Source: Paludibacteraceae bacterium (GTDB taxonomy: Bacteria > Bacteroidota > Bacteroidia > Bacteroidales > Paludibacteraceae). From it: a DNA stretch of 64,000 nt. The notes beneath the pieces were generated by a model. That model ran no database searches. It was given only the letters and a program-made list of their open reading frames with translations, and was not told where the DNA came from. How positions within the stretch are numbered: the first letter of the stretch is position 1; the number at the start of each line of letters is the position of its first letter. Position numbers and translations under genes: made by a program. The stretch covers positions 62,001-126,000 of the forward strand of contig JAFYMG010000016.1 of NCBI GenBank assembly GCA_017556705.1, given 5' to 3'. Below, piece after piece: positions 42,479-50,437 of this stretch.

Positions 42479-43930
42479 ATGGCGCAATCATTAAGTCTAT
42501 TATTTTTTGAAGCAACTGGTAAGAAAGCTGGTGAACAAATTGCTTTGACAGCTTCGGGTAGTAATCGCAGATATTATCGCATTGAGAGTGAGGATAAAGC
42601 AACATCGCTTATTGGTGTACAAGGTACTTCGCGTGATGAGAATCATGCTTTCCTCTATATGGCTGAGCACTTCATACAGCAGGGGCTCAATGTACCTAAG
42701 GTGTTGGCTGTTAGTGATGATGAGATGAATTATGTGCAGCAGGATCTTGGTAATATTCTCCTTTTTGACTATATTGCCGAGGGTAGAAAGACTGGGGTAT
42801 TTAGCGCCAAAGAGAAGGACATGCTCCGCGAAACCATGCGTGCATTAGCACGTTTCCAAGTGATTGGTGCTGAGCAGTTTGACTTCAATCAATGTTATCC
42901 ACAACCAGAATTCAACTTGCGCTCTATTCTCTGGGATCTTAACTACTTCAAGTATTGTTTCTTGAAGGCGACGGGACTTGACTTTCAGGAAGATAGACTT
43001 GAGAATGAGTTTGAGCGCTTAGCGTATATCCTTCTGCAAAATCGTATGAATGCCTTTATGTACCGTGATTTTCAATCACGTAATGTGATGGTGCATAAGG
43101 AGGAAGATGGGACGGAAGTGCCTTACTTTATTGATTTTCAAGGTGGAAGAAAAGGTCCTGTTTTCTACGATGTCGCATCATTCTTGTGGCAAGCAAAGGC
43201 TAATTTCCATCCTGATTTGCGCGAAGAATTGGTAGAAGTGTATCTTGAGGAACTGCAGAAATACATGCCAGTTGATCGAGAGGTATTCTACGAGACACTC
43301 AAGCATTTTGTTCTCTTTCGTACAATGCAAGTGCTTGGCGCATATGGTTTTAGAGGATACTTCGAGAAGAAGCCACACTTCTTACAATCCATCCCATTTG
43401 CCATTGACAACCTTCGTCACTTGCTCAAGCATGCTAGCGAGGATTATCCTTACTTGATTGAGGTGCTGCAGAAAATGACAGAGATGAAGCAGTTTAAGGA
43501 TGTGGGGGTGCGCAAGCCTTTGGTAGTCAAGGTGATGAGTTTTTCATACAAGAAAGGTATTCCTGCCGATCCATCGGGTAATGGTGGTGGTTTTGTGTTT
43601 GATTGTCGTGCGGTGAATAACCCAGGTAAGTATGAGCGATATACTCATTTTACCGGTATGGATGAGCCTGTGATACAGTTCCTCGAGGAGGATGGTGAGA
43701 TTCAACCATTCCTTGAGCAAGCATATCAGTTGGTAGATTTCTCGGTGAAACGTTATATGGATCGCGGTTTCCAAAACTTAATGGTGTCGTTTGGCTGTAC
43801 AGGCGGACAACACCGTTCGGTGTATTCCGCAGAGAAGATGGCACAGCACATCAATGAGAAGTTTGGTGTGGAGGTGCAGCTGATTCACCGCGAGCAAAAT
43901 ATGGAACGAACATTGAATAGTAAGGCTTAA
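42479..43930 (+). CDS. AmgK-like sugar kinase fused to RapZ C-terminal domain
   Basis: 483 aa. Residues 1 to about 335 form an aminoglycoside-phosphotransferase-fold kinase: MYRDFQSRNVMVH (catalytic loop) and YFIDFQGGRKGPVFYDVAS (metal Asp), close to the DFQ-GP-YD pattern of AmgK, the anomeric MurNAc/GlcNAc kinase. Residues 350-480 match RapZ-C: SFSYKKGIPAD, FDCRAVNNPG, TGMDEPVIQFLE, SFGCTGGQHRSVY and HRE. RapZ-C binds glucosamine-6-phosphate in E. coli; its usual P-loop domain is missing. Fits cell-wall sugar recycling with the MurU-like gene across the divergent promoters. The next gene starts by overlapping this stop (TAATG). Confidence 0.8.
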   Translation: MAQSLSLLFFEATGKKAGEQIALTASGSNRRYYRIESEDKATSLIGVQGTSRDENHAFLYMAEHFIQQGLNVPKVLAVSDDEMNYVQQDLGNILLFDYIAEGRKTGVFSAKEKDMLRETMRALARFQVIGAEQFDFNQCYPQPEFNLRSILWDLNYFKYCFLKATGLDFQEDRLENEFERLAYILLQNRMNAFMYRDFQSRNVMVHKEEDGTEVPYFIDFQGGRKGPVFYDVASFLWQAKANFHPDLREELVEVYLEELQKYMPVDREVFYETLKHFVLFRTMQVLGAYGFRGYFEKKPHFLQSIPFAIDNLRHLLKHASEDYPYLIEVLQKMTEMKQFKDVGVRKPLVVKVMSFSYKKGIPADPSGNGGGFVFDCRAVNNPGKYERYTHFTGMDEPVIQFLEEDGEIQPFLEQAYQLVDFSVKRYMDRGFQNLMVSFGCTGGQHRSVYSAEKMAQHINEKFGVEVQLIHREQNMERTLNSKA

Positions 43931-44574
43931 TGCTCAATATGTTGACTAAGATGTTATTTGCAATTTTGTTTTCGGTATTGACGACGCTGTCGGATGGTAT
44001 GTTTCATTCGACATATACTACTGATATACAGGCTGATATTGCTTCTAGTAACATGGCAGTGGATTCGTTTATTACGCATCTGCAGACCGAACCACTGCTG
44101 CTTGCTGAATGGGCATTTGCGGGGATGGGCAGACAACAAGATTCTGAGAAAAATGCCATGTACCTTAAGTGGAAATACTCTGAATATAATCCTGAAACGC
44201 ACTATAGTAAATTGATTGTAGATGTGCTGGTGGATGATAAACCTAGGTTTAAGGACGTGACTGTTGAGTGCATTGTTCGAGATACAATGATAAATGAAGT
44301 GAGGGATGTGCATGTAGATATTTTCTATTCTGGTTCGCTACTCAAGCAAGCCTATGGTAATTTTCATGTGATGCCGCTTACAGACACTAAGAGCCAGATG
44401 GCGATTGATATGCACGTAAAGTTCGGATGGTTTTTCCGTATTTTTATCACCCGTAAGATTTATCGCGAGACTATTGATTGGCGTGTTGAGCGCTTTGTTA
44501 CTAACCTCAAGATGCGCGCAGAAGGCAATATCCCGAGCGACGCATATTGGCATGCTATTGACTCGCAACACTAA
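43930..44574 (+). CDS. Hypothetical exported protein coupled to the kinase-RapZ gene
   Basis: 214 aa; N-terminal hydrophobic signal-like segment (MLTKMLFAILFSVLTTLSDG). The mature part has alternating beta-strand pattern (YSKLIVDVLVDDKPRFKDVTVECIVRD) and ends with WRVERFVTNLKMRAEG; the overall feel is a lipid-binding (SRPBCC/START-like) fold, which I cannot confirm. The ATG overlaps the stop of the previous gene by one base, so it is translationally coupled. Its stop lies in an ACTAAAC repeat unit. Confidence 0.7.
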   Translation: MLNMLTKMLFAILFSVLTTLSDGMFHSTYTTDIQADIASSNMAVDSFITHLQTEPLLLAEWAFAGMGRQQDSEKNAMYLKWKYSEYNPETHYSKLIVDVLVDDKPRFKDVTVECIVRDTMINEVRDVHVDIFYSGSLLKQAYGNFHVMPLTDTKSQMAIDMHVKFGWFFRIFITRKIYRETIDWRVERFVTNLKMRAEGNIPSDAYWHAIDSQH

Positions 44575-44617
44575 ACTACACTACATAACACTACACTACA
44601 CAATCCTACACAATACA
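44570..44617. repeat. CTACAC-rich tandem repeat before prfA
   Basis: ACTAAAC followed by several ACTACAC / CTACACAAT words up to the prfA start. The same words occur at 48139-48172. Confidence 0.7.
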
Positions 44618-44618
44618 A

Positions 44619-45719
44619 ATGGATATATTAGAACGAATAGACGGATTAGAGGCAAAGTTTCACGAGGTGAGTTTGCTGATTACTGACCCTTCGGTAATTG
44701 CCGATCAGGCACGTTATGTGCGACTGAATCGCGAGTATCGCGATTTGGAGCGCGTACTGGAATCGGCAGAGAAGTACAAGAAAGCAGTAAATAACTTGGC
44801 AGAAGCCAAAGAAATATTCTACAATGAGTCAGACCCTGATTTGCGCGAGATGGCGCGTGCAGAGATGGACGAGTTAGAGCCACAGATACCTGCTCTGGAA
44901 GAGGAAGTGAAGTTGATGCTTCTGCCACAAGACCCAGAGGACGGCAAGAACGTGGTAATGGAGATTCGCGCAGGAACAGGTGGCGATGAAGCAAGTATCT
45001 TTGCGGGTGACTTATTCCGTATGTACAGCAAGTACTTTGAAATACACGGCATGAAGATGACCGTGAGTAGTTTCTCGGAAGGTGCTGTGGGTGGCTACAA
45101 GGAGATTATCTTCAATGTGTCGGGCGAGAATGTATATGGTACCTTGAAATACGAGTCGGGCGTGCATCGCGTACAACGTGTGCCTGTGACGGAGACCCAA
45201 GGCCGTGTGCACACTTCGGCTGCAACGGTGGCGGTATTGCCAGAGGCAGATGAGTTTGAGGTGCATATCAACGAGGGCGAGATCAAGTGGGAGACCTTCC
45301 GTTCGGGCGGCGCAGGTGGTCAGAACGTCAACAAAGTGGAGTCGGGTGTGCGCTTGCGTTACAACTGGAAGAACCCTAACACCGGCGAGGTGCAAGAGAT
45401 ATTGATTGAGTGTACCGAAACCCGCGACCAGCCAAAGAACAAGGAGCGTGCTCTCTCGCGCTTACGTACGCAGATCTACGACAAGGAGCACCAAAAGTAT
45501 ATCGATGACATCGCTGCACGCCGTAAGACGATGGTCAGTACGGGCGACCGTTCGGCAAAGATTCGTACCTACAACTATCCTCAAGGACGTATCACCGATC
45601 ACCGTATCGGTTATACGATATACAACCTCACCGCTTTTATGGATGGCGAGATTCAGGGAGTGATTGATGCCCTGCAAGTAGCAGAGAATGCGGAGCGTAT
45701 GAAAGAGAGTGAATTATAG
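44619..45719 (+). CDS. prfA: Peptide chain release factor 1
   Basis: Recognises UAA/UAG and releases the nascent chain. 366 aa. The codon-recognition tripeptide PxT is PVT in RVQRVPVTETQGRVHTSAATVAVLPE, which marks RF1 rather than RF2; the catalytic GGQ is in FRSGGAGGQNVNKVESG. A short insertion after GVRLRYNWKNPNTGEVQE is seen compared with E. coli. The stop codon TAG overlaps the heptad repeat at 45718. Confidence 0.96.
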   Translation: MDILERIDGLEAKFHEVSLLITDPSVIADQARYVRLNREYRDLERVLESAEKYKKAVNNLAEAKEIFYNESDPDLREMARAEMDELEPQIPALEEEVKLMLLPQDPEDGKNVVMEIRAGTGGDEASIFAGDLFRMYSKYFEIHGMKMTVSSFSEGAVGGYKEIIFNVSGENVYGTLKYESGVHRVQRVPVTETQGRVHTSAATVAVLPEADEFEVHINEGEIKWETFRSGGAGGQNVNKVESGVRLRYNWKNPNTGEVQEILIECTETRDQPKNKERALSRLRTQIYDKEHQKYIDDIAARRKTMVSTGDRSAKIRTYNYPQGRITDHRIGYTIYNLTAFMDGEIQGVIDALQVAENAERMKESEL

Positions 45720-45770
45720 TTTAGAGTTTAAAGTGTAAAGTTTAAAGGCAAGAAGGAGCGGTGAAGCCGC
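45718..45770. repeat. 7-bp AGTTTAA repeat with hairpin
   Basis: AGTTTAG, AGTTTAA, AGTGTAA, AGTTTAA (45718-45745), then hairpin GCGG-TGAAG-CCGC (45758-45770). On the minus strand it reads as CTAAAC-type heptads following the hairpin, as in the other elements. Confidence 0.85.
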
Positions 45771-45815
45771 ATATCCATTGCCCTTACACCATACACCTTC
45801 CACATTACACCAAAT

Positions 45816-46547
45816 ATGTATTTATTTTATACTCCAGACATAGAAACGAGTCATTTCCTCAACGAGGAGGAGTCGGCGCACTGCGTGCGTGTGCTGCGCT
45901 ATGACCGTGGTGATGAGATATTGCTGACCGATGGGCGCGGTACGACCTATCATGCGCGTATCACGAATCCTCATCCAAGACATTGCGAGTTTGAGGTGTT
46001 GAGCCACGAGAAGCAAGAGAAGACGCACAATATCTACTTGCATGTGGCGATAGCGCCGACGAAGAATATCGAGCGACTGGAGTGGATGGTGGAGAAATGT
46101 ACGGAGATCGGTGTGGATGAGATCACGCCGCTGTTGTGTCGTTTCTCGGAGAGAAAGAACTTGCGCAATGACCGATTGGAGAAAATCATCTTATCGGCTG
46201 CGAAACAATCACTTACACCATATTTGCCAAAACTAAATGAACTGACGGATTTTGCCACGCTTATGGAGATGTATGGTAAAGAGGCGAAAGGCGAAAGGCG
46301 AGAGGCGAGAGGCTTGGATAAATATATCGCGCATTGCTACAAGGATGAGAAGCGCGAACTGAAAGATGCGTTGCAAAAGGGTAAGGATGTGCTGATTTTG
46401 ATTGGTCCTGAAGGCGATTTCTCTGAGCAAGAGGTTGAACTAGCCATCGCAAAAGGATTTGTACCTGTAGGATTAGGGCGTTCGCGTCTGCGAACAGAGA
46501 CAGCTGGTGTGGTGGCATGTCATACGGCGGTGTTGTTGAATGAATAA
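45816..46547 (+). CDS. rsmE: 16S rRNA (uracil(1498)-N3)-methyltransferase
   Basis: SPOUT methyltransferase of 243 aa. N-terminal PUA-like domain (ESAHCVRVLRYDRGDEILLTDGRG), central IAPTKNIERLEWMVEKCTEIGVDEI and SERKNLRNDRLEKIILSAAKQS, and C-terminal SAM knot with LIGPEGDFSEQEVELA and LGRSRLRTETAG. A heptad repeat (46281-46315) inserted in frame encodes EAKGERREARGL (about residues 156-167), just before the SAM-binding half. Confidence 0.95.
   Translation: MYLFYTPDIETSHFLNEEESAHCVRVLRYDRGDEILLTDGRGTTYHARITNPHPRHCEFEVLSHEKQEKTHNIYLHVAIAPTKNIERLEWMVEKCTEIGVDEITPLLCRFSERKNLRNDRLEKIILSAAKQSLTPYLPKLNELTDFATLMEMYGKEAKGERREARGLDKYIAHCYKDEKRELKDALQKGKDVLILIGPEGDFSEQEVELAIAKGFVPVGLGRSRLRTETAGVVACHTAVLLNE
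46281..46315. repeat. 7-bp GAGGCGA tandem repeat inside rsmE
   Basis: GAGGCGA, AAGGCGA, AAGGCGA, GAGGCGA, GAGGCTT: five units, in frame. Confidence 0.9.
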
Positions 46548-46560
46548 ATAGACATTGGAA

Positions 46561-47052
46561 ATGAAGTATCTATTGATTGTTGTTGTAATAATGATTGGGA
46601 ATTTTGCTTTTGCGCAAATACCTAATGATACCTTACAAGAATTTTCTGATGAGGTTATAGTGCATAGAGATGAAGTAGATTCTACTCGTATATATGACAA
46701 AAGAGTACGAGCATATAACTACGTGGATGAATTGCCAATACCTCCTGGCGGTTGGGCTGCTTTAATGCAATATATTGCAGATAATCTTGACTATGATTGC
46801 TCTAAAATTCAAGATAAATCACTTTGTGTTGTTTTTCAGTTTGTAGTGGAAATGGATGGTAGTCTGAGTCGTATCAAAATGGTGAGAAAATCTGGAAACA
46901 GAAAGTTTGATCGTGCGGCGATTAAACTAAAGAAAAAGATGCCTCCTTGGACACCAGGAAAGATAAATGGGCAACCTGTTCGTGCGAAATCAAATTTCCC
47001 AGTATCTGCATCAAGTGTTCAATGGTATAGGAATAAGAAAAAAACGAAATAA
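46561..47052 (+). CDS. Exported TonB C-terminal-domain protein
   Basis: 163 aa from the ATG at 46561 (MKYLLIVVVIMIGNFAFAQ signal peptide; a TTG at 46555 is possible). The C-terminal half matches a TonB-C domain: VVFQFVVEMDGSLSRIKMVRKSGNRKFDRAAIKLKKKMPPWTPGKINGQPVRAKSNFPV. It lacks the N-terminal anchor helix plus Pro-rich spacer of a true TonB, so it is a stand-alone periplasmic TonB-C protein of unknown partner. Confidence 0.8.
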   Translation: MKYLLIVVVIMIGNFAFAQIPNDTLQEFSDEVIVHRDEVDSTRIYDKRVRAYNYVDELPIPPGGWAALMQYIADNLDYDCSKIQDKSLCVVFQFVVEMDGSLSRIKMVRKSGNRKFDRAAIKLKKKMPPWTPGKINGQPVRAKSNFPVSASSVQWYRNKKKTK

Positions 47053-47084
47053 TGTAATCTCTCTGAGAATATATAGAAGGCTAT

Positions 47085-47690
47085 ATGCTCGAACAACTAT
47101 TACATATTGACACGGAGGTACTGTTGGTTATCAACGGCTGGCATGCGCCATGGGCGGATACGTTGATGTGGATTATCTCGGCGAAAGCAACATGGATACC
47201 GCTGTATTTGCTATTGATAGGCCTGCTAGTATGGCGTTACCGTCAACCCGCAATGACGAGCGTGAAGTGGTTGCAACGAGTGCCTGCTTGTGTGGTGATG
47301 ATTGTGGTGATAGGATTGGCAGTAGGAGCTGCGGATTTTATTGCCTCTGGGATACTGAAAGACCTCGTTGCGCGCCCGCGCCCTACACGCGTACCCGAAT
47401 TAGAAGGTGTATTGCACTTGGTGAATGGGTATAAGAGCGGAAAATTCGGCTTCGTGAGCAGCCATGCGGCGAATACGATGGCTGTGGCGTTGCTCTTCTC
47501 GCTGATTTGGCGCAACAAAATAGCCACCGTTGGCTTGATGCTTTGGGTGGCTGCAAATTGCTATAGTAGAATGTACTTAGGCGTACATTATCCTACGGAT
47601 ATATTGGGTGGATTGCTTATTGGTGCGGCGGTGGCGGTGGCGGCATATGTGGTGCTTCGTCGTTTGGATGTGGTGGCGGAGGAGGCATGA
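47085..47690 (+). CDS. PAP2-family membrane phosphatase
   Basis: 201 aa with five to six membrane segments. Phosphatase signature: KDLVARPRPTR, GFVSSHAANTMA and SRMYLGVHYPTDILGG, giving the three conserved motifs with catalytic His. Likely substrates are lipid A, phosphatidylglycerophosphate or undecaprenyl diphosphate; cannot be told apart here. Its last 74 bp overlap the 3' end of the convergent gene. Confidence 0.88.
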   Translation: MLEQLLHIDTEVLLVINGWHAPWADTLMWIISAKATWIPLYLLLIGLLVWRYRQPAMTSVKWLQRVPACVVMIVVIGLAVGAADFIASGILKDLVARPRPTRVPELEGVLHLVNGYKSGKFGFVSSHAANTMAVALLFSLIWRNKIATVGLMLWVAANCYSRMYLGVHYPTDILGGLLIGAAVAVAAYVVLRRLDVVAEEA

Positions 47691-48063
47691 GTGTATCGCA
47701 AGGCGTGAAGATAATACGGTTGTGATGAGGCCTTGGACTACGTTGCTCGTGATTAACCTGCTGACTCATAAATTGTTGATACTGCTCGGGTGTTAAGATT
47801 TGTTGCAACTCCATATTTGCCTCTTGCATGTATTGCAGTGCCTCGGCACGAGTGTTGCTAATAGCACGTTTGTGAGCGAATTTGAGGTGCATACGATAAA
47901 GCGTATCTCTAATAATACTATCGTGAATGCCTAACTCACGTACGAGCATCTCAGTTTGTTTGAGAGCGATATCCTCAGGAGTGCGCTGTGGATGCTCTTG
48001 TGCTCGCAAGGCTGCCACGGAGGACGCCAATAGAAAGAGGGATATAAATAACAGAGCTTTCAT
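47617..48063 (-). CDS. Exported Spy/CpxP-like helical protein with proline-rich tail
   Basis: 148 aa from the ATG at 48063; signal peptide (MKALLFISLFLLASSVAALRAQ), a helical region with RTPEDIALKQTEMLVRELGI and a TPEQYQQF motif common in periplasmic Spy-like stress proteins, then a Pro/His tail (MPPPPPHPNDEAPHMPPPPP). The tail is encoded antisense to the last 74 bp of the PAP2 gene. Function is inferred from fold-type resemblance only. Confidence 0.65.
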   Translation of the reverse strand: MKALLFISLFLLASSVAALRAQEHPQRTPEDIALKQTEMLVRELGIHDSIIRDTLYRMHLKFAHKRAISNTRAEALQYMQEANMELQQILTPEQYQQFMSQQVNHEQRSPRPHHNRIIFTPCDTLMPPPPPHPNDEAPHMPPPPPPHQ

Positions 48064-48138
48064 ACGCAAAAAGTGCGTACAAAAAGTGTGCCAAAAGAAC
48101 TATAAACAATGGGTGATAAATAATAAATTATAAACTAA

Positions 48139-48172
48139 CCACTACACTACATCACACTACACAATACTACAT
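48139..48172. repeat. CTACAC-rich tandem repeat before the LolE-like gene
   Basis: ACTACACTACATCACACTAC and following ACAATACTACATT, the same words as at 44570-44617. Confidence 0.7.
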
Positions 48173-48173
48173 T

Positions 48174-49397
48174 ATGGAACAATCGGAGTGGAAAATAGCA
48201 AGGAGATTGTATTTCTCTGAAGAGGGGAAGGCGCGCACATCGCGTCCTGCTGTGCGTGTGGCATTAGGTGGAATCGTGATAGGGGTAATGGTGATGATTG
48301 TAGCTATATGCGTAGTTGTCGGATTCAAACAAGAGGTGCAACGCAAGGTTGCAGGCTTTGGTAGTCATATACAGGTAGTGAACTTCGATAATAATGCGAC
48401 CTATGAATTACAACCTGTAGAGCTGTCGGACTCGCTGCTGCAGAAGTTGCAAGCACTGCCCCATGTGAAGCAAGTGAGTATATTTGCTTCTAAACCTGGT
48501 ATATTGAAGACAGATAGCGCTTTTCAGGGAATCGTATTCAAAGGTACGGATTACTGGGACTATTTTGCAGAGAATATGGTGGATGGGGTGTTGCCTGAAA
48601 CAAAGAATGAGGTGATTATCTCCACTGTGTTAGCTAATCAGTTGCATCTGACAACAGGTGATGCGATATTGTGCTACTTTGTTGAAGAAGAACTGCGCGT
48701 GCGTAAACTGTACATATCAGGATTGTATAACACCTATATGAGCGAGATGGATAGGTTATTCGTCTTGGGCAATATAGAGTTGGTTCGCCAATTGAATCAT
48801 TGGAAACCCACGCAAGCATCTGGTATAGAGGTGCTGGTGGATGATTTGAAACATCTAGAAGCGGCTGCGGATGGAGTATATTTCGCCACGGCAAATAGAT
48901 TGGACGAGGCAGGCAATGCATTCTATACTCAGACCTTGGAGCAACTCAACCCGCAGATATTCGGCTGGTTAGACTTGCTGGATATGAATGTGGTGATCAT
49001 CATTATATTGATGCTATGCGTGTCGGGATTTAGTATCGTTACGGGACTCATCATATTAATCTTGGAGAGCGTGACGTTGATAGGTACGCTCAAGGCTTTA
49101 GGGGCAGATAATCGTTTTGTGCGTCGTATCTTTATCTATGAGTCAATCTTGCTAGTAGGCAAGGGCATGCTATGGGGTAATGTGCTAGGACTGAGCATCG
49201 TGGCACTGCAGTACTTCACGCAGATTATTCCGTTGGAGGCAGCGACATATTATGTGAGTTATGTGCCAATGGCATTCCCATGGGCTTGGTTGGTGGCGCT
49301 GAATATGGGTGTATTGTTAGTAGCATGGGTGATTATGTTAGCACCATCTGCGATTGTATCGCAGATTAGTCCTGCGAAGGTAATGCATTTTGAGTAG
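48174..49397 (+). CDS. ABC transporter permease, LolC/LolE-like
   Basis: 407 aa: N-terminal membrane segment (GGIVIGVMVMIVAICVVVGFK), a large periplasmic domain (about 55-265) and three C-terminal segments of the FtsX/MacB fold (NVVIIIILMLCVSGFSIVTGLIILILE with IGTLKALGADNRFVRRIFIYES, then ILLVGKGMLWGN...). This is the layout of the lipoprotein-releasing permeases that pull lipoproteins from the inner membrane. The ATPase partner is not in the window. Followed by the GSCFA gene. Confidence 0.88.
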   Translation: MEQSEWKIARRLYFSEEGKARTSRPAVRVALGGIVIGVMVMIVAICVVVGFKQEVQRKVAGFGSHIQVVNFDNNATYELQPVELSDSLLQKLQALPHVKQVSIFASKPGILKTDSAFQGIVFKGTDYWDYFAENMVDGVLPETKNEVIISTVLANQLHLTTGDAILCYFVEEELRVRKLYISGLYNTYMSEMDRLFVLGNIELVRQLNHWKPTQASGIEVLVDDLKHLEAAADGVYFATANRLDEAGNAFYTQTLEQLNPQIFGWLDLLDMNVVIIIILMLCVSGFSIVTGLIILILESVTLIGTLKALGADNRFVRRIFIYESILLVGKGMLWGNVLGLSIVALQYFTQIIPLEAATYYVSYVPMAFPWAWLVALNMGVLLVAWVIMLAPSAIVSQISPAKVMHFE

Positions 49398-49407
49398 TTT
49401 GACCATT

Positions 49408-50313
49408 ATGAAACTATATACTTCGGTAGATATTGCAGCTTCAGAAAAGAAGATCCGTTATAGCGACAAGATATTGCTGCTAGGCTCTTGCTTTGCGGAT
49501 AATATAGGGGCGAAGTTTGAAGAACACTATTTTCAGACTACGATTAATCCCTATGGTACGCTGTATAATCCAGCATCAATTGCTTTGTCCATTACCGATT
49601 CCCGATGCCCGACAGCCGATACCCGAATTATCCATCACAACGGTCTATGGCACTCGATGATGCATCATGGTACATTCTCGGGTGTGGATAAGAAGGAGGT
49701 GATGGCGCGTTGTGAGCAGAGTAGGGAACAACTGCAAGGCGCTTTGAATGAGGCAAGTACAATAGTGGTGACCTTCGGTACAGCATGGGTCTATGAGATG
49801 AATGGTGAGGTAGTGGCTAACTGCCATAAGATACCTGCAAACCGCTTCGTGCGTAGGTGTATGACCGTACAAGAGATAGTAGATATGTGGCAGTCAATAG
49901 TGGATAGTATGCCTACTAAGCATTGGATCTTTACAGTGAGTCCTATTCGTCATATTAAGGATGGATTGCATGCAAATCAAGTGAGCAAGGCGATACTCTT
50001 ACAGGCGGTAGATCAATTAGGAAAATCATATTTTCCTTCGTATGAGATAATGATGGACGAATTGCGTGACTATCGTTTTTATGCTGAAGATATGGTACAC
50101 CCCTCAAATGTAGCAGTAGAATATATTTGGCAGCGATTTGTGGAGACATACATGACTGCAGAAACGCATGCAGAGATGCATGTGTTGCAGCAGTTATGGC
50201 GCGACCGCCATCATCGATTCTTGCATCCTGAGTCGGAGGAAGCAAAGCGATTTGAGCAACGAACAGCGGAAAAAATCCAGAAGTTACAGAGGCAGTATCC
50301 GTGGCTGATGTGA
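49408..50313 (+). CDS. GSCFA-domain protein
   Basis: 301 aa. N-terminal LLLGSCFADNIGAKFEE contains the GSCFA motif itself, followed by NPYGTLYNP and C-terminal DELRDYRFYAEDMVHPSNVAVEYIW. The family resembles SGNH hydrolases (Ser in GSCFA, D/H in DMVHPS) but its activity is uncharacterised. The ATG at 49408 is chosen; a TTG at 49390 would overlap the previous stop. A CGATACC heptad repeat is in frame at about residues 63-72 (TDSRCPTADT). Confidence 0.88.
   Translation: MKLYTSVDIAASEKKIRYSDKILLLGSCFADNIGAKFEEHYFQTTINPYGTLYNPASIALSITDSRCPTADTRIIHHNGLWHSMMHHGTFSGVDKKEVMARCEQSREQLQGALNEASTIVVTFGTAWVYEMNGEVVANCHKIPANRFVRRCMTVQEIVDMWQSIVDSMPTKHWIFTVSPIRHIKDGLHANQVSKAILLQAVDQLGKSYFPSYEIMMDELRDYRFYAEDMVHPSNVAVEYIWQRFVETYMTAETHAEMHVLQQLWRDRHHRFLHPESEEAKRFEQRTAEKIQKLQRQYPWLM
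49596..49623. repeat. 7-bp CGATACC tandem repeat inside the GSCFA gene
   Basis: CGATTCC, CGATGCC, CGACAGC, CGATACC: four units, in frame, same family as 22938-22972 and 20288-20308. Confidence 0.85.
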
Positions 50314-50347
50314 AATAACTGAAAAAATACATTTTTTTAGAAAAATA

Positions 50348-50379
50348 TTTGTATATATCAGAAAAAAGTTGTAATTTTG
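50348..50379 (+). promoter_or_regulatory. Bacteroidota promoter of rimP-nusA-infB
   Basis: TTTG (50348-50351), TATATATC, A-run, TAATTTTG (50372-50379); spacer 20 nt. Confidence 0.85.
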
Positions 50380-50393
50380 CAGCGGAAATGAAT

Positions 50394-50417
50394 GAGGGGA
50401 CCCGAAAAGGTTCCCTC
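50394..50417 (+). promoter_or_regulatory. Leader hairpin before rimP
   Basis: GAGGGGACC / GGTTCCCTC (one G-U) around loop CGAAAA, about 20 nt before the rimP ATG. Position suits attenuation or autoregulation; role not shown. Confidence 0.55.
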
Positions 50418-50437
50418 AATTTTATGAAAATAGGATT

